Assembly (NCBI GenBank): GCA_964587515.1
Contig: CAZPMO010000015.1
Span: forward strand, 1 to 47,912
Length of the DNA: 47,912 nucleotides
Direction: 5' to 3'
Source of the DNA: CAZPMO01 sp964587515
GTDB lineage: Bacteria; Pseudomonadota; Alphaproteobacteria; MPNO01
Shown here piece after piece: positions 43,355 to 47,912 of the stretch. How positions within the stretch are numbered: the first letter of the stretch is position 1; every line of letters begins with the position of its first letter. Both the position numbers and the translations under genes were made by a program. The notes beneath the pieces are model-generated. The model searched no databases and was not told the origin of the DNA. It was given only the letters and a program-made list of their open reading frames with translations.

Positions 43355-44752
43355 CTGAAGCCCTTGAACTCAATCATGGTTTCGGGCCGCGAGGTACACC
43401 CTCTCATTGAGGGCGGCAAGGGTGTCGCGATCACCAATGGGCTCAGTTCCGGTGCCTGGGCGGCGACCGGCGGCGTCGGCACGTTTTCCGGCGTCAATGC
43501 GGACTCTTATGATTCCCTCGGCGCGATAATCCCGCTCGATTACAAGAGCCGCGTACGGCGCATCCGTCATGAAGAGCTGATCGCTTACGCGGTTCAGGGC
43601 GCCATCGCCCAGGCGCGCATGGCTTATGAGATGTCGGGCGGGCGCGGACGAATCCACATGAACGTGCTGTGGGAAATGGGCGGATCCGAACGCATTCTCC
43701 ACGATGTGCTGGCCGGCGCGAAGGGGCTGATCCACGGCGTTACCTGCGGCGCCGGCATGCCATACCGGATGGCGCAGATCGCGGCGCGATACAAAGTCTA
43801 TTACTACCCAATAATTTCCTCGGCGCGGGCGTTCAGCGCGCTGTGGAAACGGGCGTACCACAAATCCGCGGAATGGCTGGGTGGCGTCGTCTACGAAGAC
43901 CCGTGGCGCGCCGGCGGTCATAACGGCCTCAGCAACAACGAACATCCCGACCAGCCGCAAGACCCCTATCCCCGGGTCGTCGAATTGCGCGGCCTGATGC
44001 GCGATATCGGTCTCGACCAGACGCCGATCTTCATGGCTGGCGGCGTGTGGTACCTGCGCGAGTGGGAGGATTGGCTCGACAACGAAGAACTCGGACCGGT
44101 CGCGTTCCAGTTCGGGACCCGGCCGCTGCTGACCACGGAAAGCCCGATCTCGCCGCAATGGAAACAAAGACTGCTGCACCTGGACGAGGGCGATATTTCG
44201 CTGAACAAGTTCAGCCCCACCGGGTTCTATTCCTCGGCCGTCTACAACGATTTCCTCCGCGAACTCAGCGCGCGATCCGACCGTCAGGTCGACTATTCGG
44301 CGTCCGCCGCGGGTGAACTGTCCGAGAAACTCGAGGTCGGTCCGCGCGGGCGGACGGTCTATGTGACCCCGACCGACAAGAACCGTGCCCAGGGCTGGAT
44401 GGCGGAGGGATTTACGGACGGGATTCGAACCCCCGATTCGACGATGGTTTTTGTCGCGCCGGAAAAAGCACGTGAGATCCGGATCGACCAGGCGAACTGC
44501 ATGGGCTGTCTGACATCATGCCGTTTCAGCAACTGGTCGCAGAGCGAAGGCAACACCACAGGTCGCAAGGCCGACCCGCGCTCCTATTGCATCCAGAAGA
44601 CCCTGCAGGACATCGCCCATGGCGCCGATGTGGAACATCAGCTGATGTTCGCCGGTCATAACGCCTTCCGGTTCCGCGACGATCCGTTCTATTCCAACGG
44701 CTTCATTCCCACGGTCAACCAGCTCGTCGAACGGCTTCAGACCGGCGATTAA
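43355..44752 (+). CDS. Nitronate monooxygenase-like (2-nitropropane dioxygenase family) protein
   Basis: A flavin-dependent TIM-barrel protein of about 465 residues. The PfaD/NMO-like pattern is VHPLIEGGKGVAITNGLSSGAWAATGGVGTFSGVNA, later PIFMAGGVWYLREWEDWL and GPVAFQFGTRPLLTTESPI (FMN phosphate region). Near the C-terminus is a cysteine cluster, NCMGCLTSCRFSN, with a further SYCIQ 30 residues on, which I do not know from typical nitronate monooxygenases and which could bind Fe-S or zinc. The start is unclear: AAGGAG (43342-43347) is seven bases before CTG 43355; TTG 43364 and ATG 43376 are less well spaced. GTG 43286 would precede that ribosome binding site. The true substrate is unknown. 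Confidence 0.72.
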   Translation: MKPLNSIMVSGREVHPLIEGGKGVAITNGLSSGAWAATGGVGTFSGVNADSYDSLGAIIPLDYKSRVRRIRHEELIAYAVQGAIAQARMAYEMSGGRGRIHMNVLWEMGGSERILHDVLAGAKGLIHGVTCGAGMPYRMAQIAARYKVYYYPIISSARAFSALWKRAYHKSAEWLGGVVYEDPWRAGGHNGLSNNEHPDQPQDPYPRVVELRGLMRDIGLDQTPIFMAGGVWYLREWEDWLDNEELGPVAFQFGTRPLLTTESPISPQWKQRLLHLDEGDISLNKFSPTGFYSSAVYNDFLRELSARSDRQVDYSASAAGELSEKLEVGPRGRTVYVTPTDKNRAQGWMAEGFTDGIRTPDSTMVFVAPEKAREIRIDQANCMGCLTSCRFSNWSQSEGNTTGRKADPRSYCIQKTLQDIAHGADVEHQLMFAGHNAFRFRDDPFYSNGFIPTVNQLVERLQTGD

Positions 44753-44770
44753 CCCTGTCGTAGTTTCGAC

Positions 44771-44799
44771 TTGTTCCAAAAAGAAGCCTTGTGTATTGT
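44771..44799 (+). promoter_or_regulatory. Probable irr promoter
   Basis: TTGTTC (44771-44776) and TATTGT (44794-44799) are separated by 17 bp in the AT-rich gap before irr. Transcription would start about 35 bp before the chosen ATG at 44841. Confidence 0.5.
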
Positions 44800-44840
44800 T
44801 TCCATGGTTTAAATTGGGCCGGCGAAACACGATCGAGAAT

Positions 44841-45263
44841 ATGACTTCAACTCGTCCCTACGCTTCCGCAGCCGCGCTCATAAAGGGCGCCGGGCTGCGG
44901 CCGACACGCCAGCGACTTGCGTTGGCGCGGCTGCTGTTCGAAGGGGGCGACCGCCACATCACGGCGGAACAGTTGCACGACGCCGCGTGCCGGGAAAGCG
45001 CCCGGGTTTCGCTGGCGACGGTCTACAATACGCTGCACCAGTTTACCGCCGCCGGATTGCTGCGCGAGGTGGTGGTTGATCCGGGACGCTCATATTTCGA
45101 TACCAACACCAGCGATCATCAGCATTTTTATTATGAAGACAGTGGCCGGCTCGAGGATATCCCGAGCGAATCGGTGGCGCTGTCGTCGGTTCCCGCGCCA
45201 CCGGCGGGAACCGAGGTAAGCCGCGTCGATGTCGTGGTTCGCCTGTCGCGCGCGCGCGGCTGA
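44841..45263 (+). CDS. irr: Iron response regulator Irr (Fur superfamily)
   Basis: The alphaproteobacterial regulator that is active in iron shortage and degraded or released when heme is plentiful. The 140-residue protein has the Fur fold (GLRPTRQRLALARLLFEGGDRHITAEQLHD, recognition helix VSLATVYNTLHQFTAAGLLREVVVD). The Irr-type FDTNTSDHQHFYYEDSGRLEDI follows, with the HxH heme motif at H93 and H95. The N-terminal heme regulatory Cys-Pro motif of Bradyrhizobium Irr is absent. The ATG at 44841 is chosen; an in-frame ATG at 44796 would overlap the promoter -10. It is followed by rubrerythrin with an Irr-box-like site. Confidence 0.88.
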   Translation: MTSTRPYASAAALIKGAGLRPTRQRLALARLLFEGGDRHITAEQLHDAACRESARVSLATVYNTLHQFTAAGLLREVVVDPGRSYFDTNTSDHQHFYYEDSGRLEDIPSESVALSSVPAPPAGTEVSRVDVVVRLSRARG

Positions 45264-45287
45264 TCCCGTCGCCATTCATATTTCTAA

Positions 45288-45304
45288 TCTGGAACAATTC
45301 TAAG
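45288..45304 (+). promoter_or_regulatory. Irr-box (iron control element)-like palindrome
   Basis: TCTGGAA-CAA-TTCTAAG matches 11 of 14 defined positions of the ICE pattern TTTAGAA-N3-TTCTAAA as I remember it. It sits four bases before the -35 of the rubrerythrin promoter and 25 bp after the irr gene. A second TTCTAA half-site lies just upstream (45282-45287). Confidence 0.55.
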
Positions 45305-45307
45305 GTA

Positions 45308-45336
45308 TTGACGAACGCCTTGCGCCCGTAATACAA
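45308..45336 (+). promoter_or_regulatory. Promoter of the rubrerythrin gene
   Basis: TTGACG (45308-45313) is followed after 17 bp by ATACAA (45331-45336), or after 15 bp by TAATAC (45329-45334). The leader to the ATG is about 80 bp. The Irr-box-like site lies just upstream. Confidence 0.5.
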
Positions 45337-45421
45337 AAGGCGCGGGGGGTGGCCGGCATATTTTGTTCCGCCGGGCGCTGCCAGCCAAAGCAGTAACAAT
45401 TGCCCAACATAGGAGGCATCC

Positions 45422-45841
<420 letters not shown>

Positions 45842-45872
45842 ATTCAAGTTCGACCTTTAAAGCCTGAAGTAC

Positions 45873-45918
45873 GGGGCGGGAAACACCGGGTCGGCCGGCT
45901 GGTTCCCGCCCCCTTTTT
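45873..45918 (+). terminator. Intrinsic terminator after rubrerythrin
   Basis: GGGGCGGGAA (45873-45882) and TTCCCGCCCC (45903-45912) form a perfect ten-pair stem with an inner CCGG/CCGG hairpin in the 20-base loop. It is followed by C and five T. It lies immediately before the next gene's ribosome binding site, so read-through or another promoter must serve that gene. Confidence 0.8.
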
Positions 45919-45930
45919 ACGGAACGATAA

Positions 45931-47283
45931 ATGACCACGCGTGAAGGCAGCCTCGAAGCCCCGACGCGCCATCCGATCCCGTGGCGCGACGCGGATTTTC
46001 ACGACCCCGAAAAGATCGACGCCGAGCTGCGCCGGGTTTTCGATATTTGCCATGGCTGCCGGCGCTGCTTCAATCTGTGCGATTCGTTCCCACGCCTTTT
46101 CGACCTGATCGACGAGTCCGAGACCATGGAGCTCGACGGGGTCAAGAGCGAGGATTTCAAGCCGGTCGTCGACGCCTGCACGCTCTGCGACATGTGTTTC
46201 ATGACCAAGTGTCCCTACGTGCCACCGCATGAATTCAATCTCGATTTTCCTCATCTGATGCTGCGCTACCGCGCCGCCGAGCGACGTCGGGGCGAGGTCG
46301 GGGTGGTGCCCCGTCAGCTCGCCGAGACCGACCGCAACGGCAAGCTGACCGCGCCCGTGGCGCCGCTCGCCAACTGGGCCACACGCCTCGGCAACGGTCT
46401 GACCCGGCCGGCGATGGAGGGCGTTCTCGGCATCGACCGGCGCGCCGAAATCCCCGAGTTCCACGGCAAGACCTTCGCGGCGCGCGCGCGCGCCTCGGCG
46501 CCGCCGGTCGCCGCCGACGCGCCCGGCCGGGGCCGCAAGGCCGTCCTCTACGCCACCTGTTTCGTGAATTACAACAGCCCCGGCATCGGCGAGGCCGCGC
46601 GCACCGTGCTGGCCCGCAACGGGGTCGAGACCGAAGTGGTCTATCCTGGTTGTTGCGGCATGCCGAAGCTTGAACACGGCGACATCGAGCGCGTCGCGCA
46701 AAACGCCGAGCGCATCTCGGCCGAACTCGCGCCCTGGATCGAGAAAGGGTACGACATCGTCGCGCTGGTGCCGAGCTGTACCCTGATGCTGAAATTCGAA
46801 TGGCCGCTGATCCTGCCCGAACATGATGGCGTAAAGCGCCTGGCCCAAGCCACCTGGGATATCAGCGAATATGTCGTCGATATCGGGCGCCAGGAGGGAC
46901 TGGCGCCCGGGTTGGGCGCGGTGGAAGGCGGTGTCGCGATCCATCTCGCCTGCCATGCGCGGGCCCAGAACATCGGCCCCAAGGCCGCGGATATGCTGCG
47001 CCTGCTGCCCGATACCGAGATTGACGTGATCGAACGGTGCTCGGGTCACGGCGGATCATGGGGCATGATGAAGGAGAATTTCGACGTCGCGATCAAGACC
47101 GGCCGGCCTGTCGCCCGTCAGGCGAAGGAAGGCGGCAAGCGCCACGTGGTTTCGGAATGTCCGCTGGCCACGCTGCATATCGGCCAGGGAATGCAGGCTC
47201 TTGATGGCGACGAAAAAGGCGATGCGCGCGGCGGCGCCGCGCTGCATCCGATCGAGATCATGGCAAAGGCCTATGGCGGCTAA
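45931..47283 (+). CDS. GlpC/HdrD-like iron-sulfur oxidoreductase
   Basis: A 450-residue soluble protein with two N-terminal 4Fe-4S sites: C40-x2-C43-x2-C46-x3-C50 (CHGCRRCFNLC) and C83-x2-C86-x2-C89-x4-C94 (CTLCDMCFMTKC). Two CCG-type cysteine domains follow, VVYPGCCGMPKLEHG (near 245) and HLACHARAQNIG...ERCSGHGGSWG (near 335-375), as in GlpC and heterodisulfide reductase subunits. No glpA or glpB is nearby. Its place between rubrerythrin and a DUF3501 gene suggests that it passes electrons to rubrerythrin, which lacks its own rubredoxin part. That partnership is inference. GGAA lies nine bases before the ATG. Confidence 0.88.
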   Translation: MTTREGSLEAPTRHPIPWRDADFHDPEKIDAELRRVFDICHGCRRCFNLCDSFPRLFDLIDESETMELDGVKSEDFKPVVDACTLCDMCFMTKCPYVPPHEFNLDFPHLMLRYRAAERRRGEVGVVPRQLAETDRNGKLTAPVAPLANWATRLGNGLTRPAMEGVLGIDRRAEIPEFHGKTFAARARASAPPVAADAPGRGRKAVLYATCFVNYNSPGIGEAARTVLARNGVETEVVYPGCCGMPKLEHGDIERVAQNAERISAELAPWIEKGYDIVALVPSCTLMLKFEWPLILPEHDGVKRLAQATWDISEYVVDIGRQEGLAPGLGAVEGGVAIHLACHARAQNIGPKAADMLRLLPDTEIDVIERCSGHGGSWGMMKENFDVAIKTGRPVARQAKEGGKRHVVSECPLATLHIGQGMQALDGDEKGDARGGAALHPIEIMAKAYGG

Positions 47284-47287
47284 AACG

Positions 47288-47878
47288 ATGACAGAGAAAA
47301 AGGAAATAACCCGCGACGATATCCTGGCGACCGAGGAGTACACGGCGCGCCGGCGAGAGCTCAAACGCCATATCACCGAAGCCAAGAAGAGCCGGCGCAT
47401 GGCGATCGGCCCGTTCGCGATGTTCTATTTCGAGAGCTATGAGACCATGTGGCATCAGGTGCACGAGATGCTCTACATCGAAAAGGGCGGCGAGGACCAG
47501 ATCGCCGAGGAACTCGCGGCGTACAATCCGCTGGTCCCCAAGGGCGCCGAGCTGGTCGCGACCATCATGTTCGAAATCGAGGACGCCGACCGGCGCGCCC
47601 GCGAGCTGGGCCGGCTCGGCGGCGTCGAGGAAACCTTCGCGATCACCGTCGGCGGCGAGACCGTAACCGGCGTGGCGGAGGAAGACGTCGATCGCACCAA
47701 TGCCGCCGGCAAGGCGTCATCGGTTCAGTTCGTCCATTTTCCCTTCACCGCCGACCAGATCACGGCCTTCCGCGACCCCGCGACCGAAATCCTGGTGCGC
47801 GTCGGACATCCCAACTACGCCCACATGGCGGTCATGCCGGAAAATGTGCGCGCCGCGCTGGTCGAGGATTTCGACTAG
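47288..47878 (+). CDS. DUF3501 family protein
   Basis: A 196-residue protein, soluble by appearance, with no cysteine and no membrane segment. Visible landmarks are RDDILATEEYTARRRELKRHITEAKKSRRMAIGPFAMFYFESYETMWHQVHEMLYIEKGG, a charged helical first half. GAELVATIMFEIEDADRRARELGRLGGVEETFAI and VQFVHFPFTADQITAFRD follow. This is the pattern of the uncharacterised DUF3501 family, commonly found beside rubrerythrin and a GlpC-like protein. The ATG at 47288 lies four bases after the upstream stop, so they are co-translated. The first half contains His, Glu and Tyr residues (YETMWHQVHEML) that could bind metal, but no function is established. Confidence 0.78.
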   Translation: MTEKKEITRDDILATEEYTARRRELKRHITEAKKSRRMAIGPFAMFYFESYETMWHQVHEMLYIEKGGEDQIAEELAAYNPLVPKGAELVATIMFEIEDADRRARELGRLGGVEETFAITVGGETVTGVAEEDVDRTNAAGKASSVQFVHFPFTADQITAFRDPATEILVRVGHPNYAHMAVMPENVRAALVEDFD

Positions 47879-47912
47879 AAACTTTTCGACTGACCTCAAG
47901 CGGCTCCGGCCC

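Overview
The window reads as core chromosome of a GC-rich alphaproteobacterium, probably close to the Rhodospirillales. The gene orders mutS-glnD-murJ-trpS-USP-nfu, fur-olsB-olsA-miaB-phoH-ybeY-corC-lnt-XRE-metK-trmB and rimP-nusA-ylxR-infB-rbfA-truB-rpsO-pnp are familiar from that class. Two Fur-family regulators (a Fur and an Irr), ornithine-lipid acyltransferase genes and a perfect CtrA-type site fit the same placement. Two runs of N (951-969 and 30665-30674) show a draft scaffold. No tRNA, rRNA, CRISPR array, insertion sequence or phage gene was seen, and no stretch above 300 bp lacks a gene.

Region by region. 1-6.9 kb: 3' part of typA, an AmpG-like permease, a family 9 glycosyltransferase, a macro-domain deacylase and a malic enzyme. 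7-15.7 kb: mutS, glnD, a hotdog thioesterase on the other strand, murJ and trpS. 15.8-18.7 kb: a TSUP permease overlapping a TIGR02186-like exported protein, a universal stress protein and nfu. 18.8-21.5 kb: a Bax-like glucosaminidase, a polysaccharide deacetylase and a DdpX/VanX-type dipeptidase, all envelope-related. 21.6-23.7 kb: tsaB-rimI, a small TusA-like protein and fur. 23.7-30.9 kb: olsB-olsA, then a tightly packed run miaB-phoH-ybeY-corC-lnt with overlapping start and stop codons. 31-33.6 kb: an XRE regulator, metK and trmB. 33.6-43.2 kb: the transcription/translation operon rimP to pnp, headed by a promoter and an attenuator-like leader. 43.3-47.9 kb: a nitronate-monooxygenase-like protein, irr, rubrerythrin, a GlpC-like iron-sulfur protein and a DUF3501 protein.

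How the genes work together. Most of the window serves information processing: initiation factor, NusA, ribosome maturation, tRNA modification, RNA decay, mismatch repair and SAM synthesis. A second theme is the envelope: lipid II flipping, lipoprotein acylation, ornithine lipids, muropeptide uptake and peptidoglycan trimming. The third is iron and oxidative stress (Fur, Irr, Nfu, rubrerythrin, Fe-S protein, DUF3501).

Nothing here is an evident new defence or mobile system. The two places most worth a second look are (a) the leader in front of rimP, with a mini-ORF, a terminator hairpin and a competing repeat, and (b) the irr-rubrerythrin-GlpC-like-DUF3501 block with an Irr-box-like palindrome on the rubrerythrin promoter.
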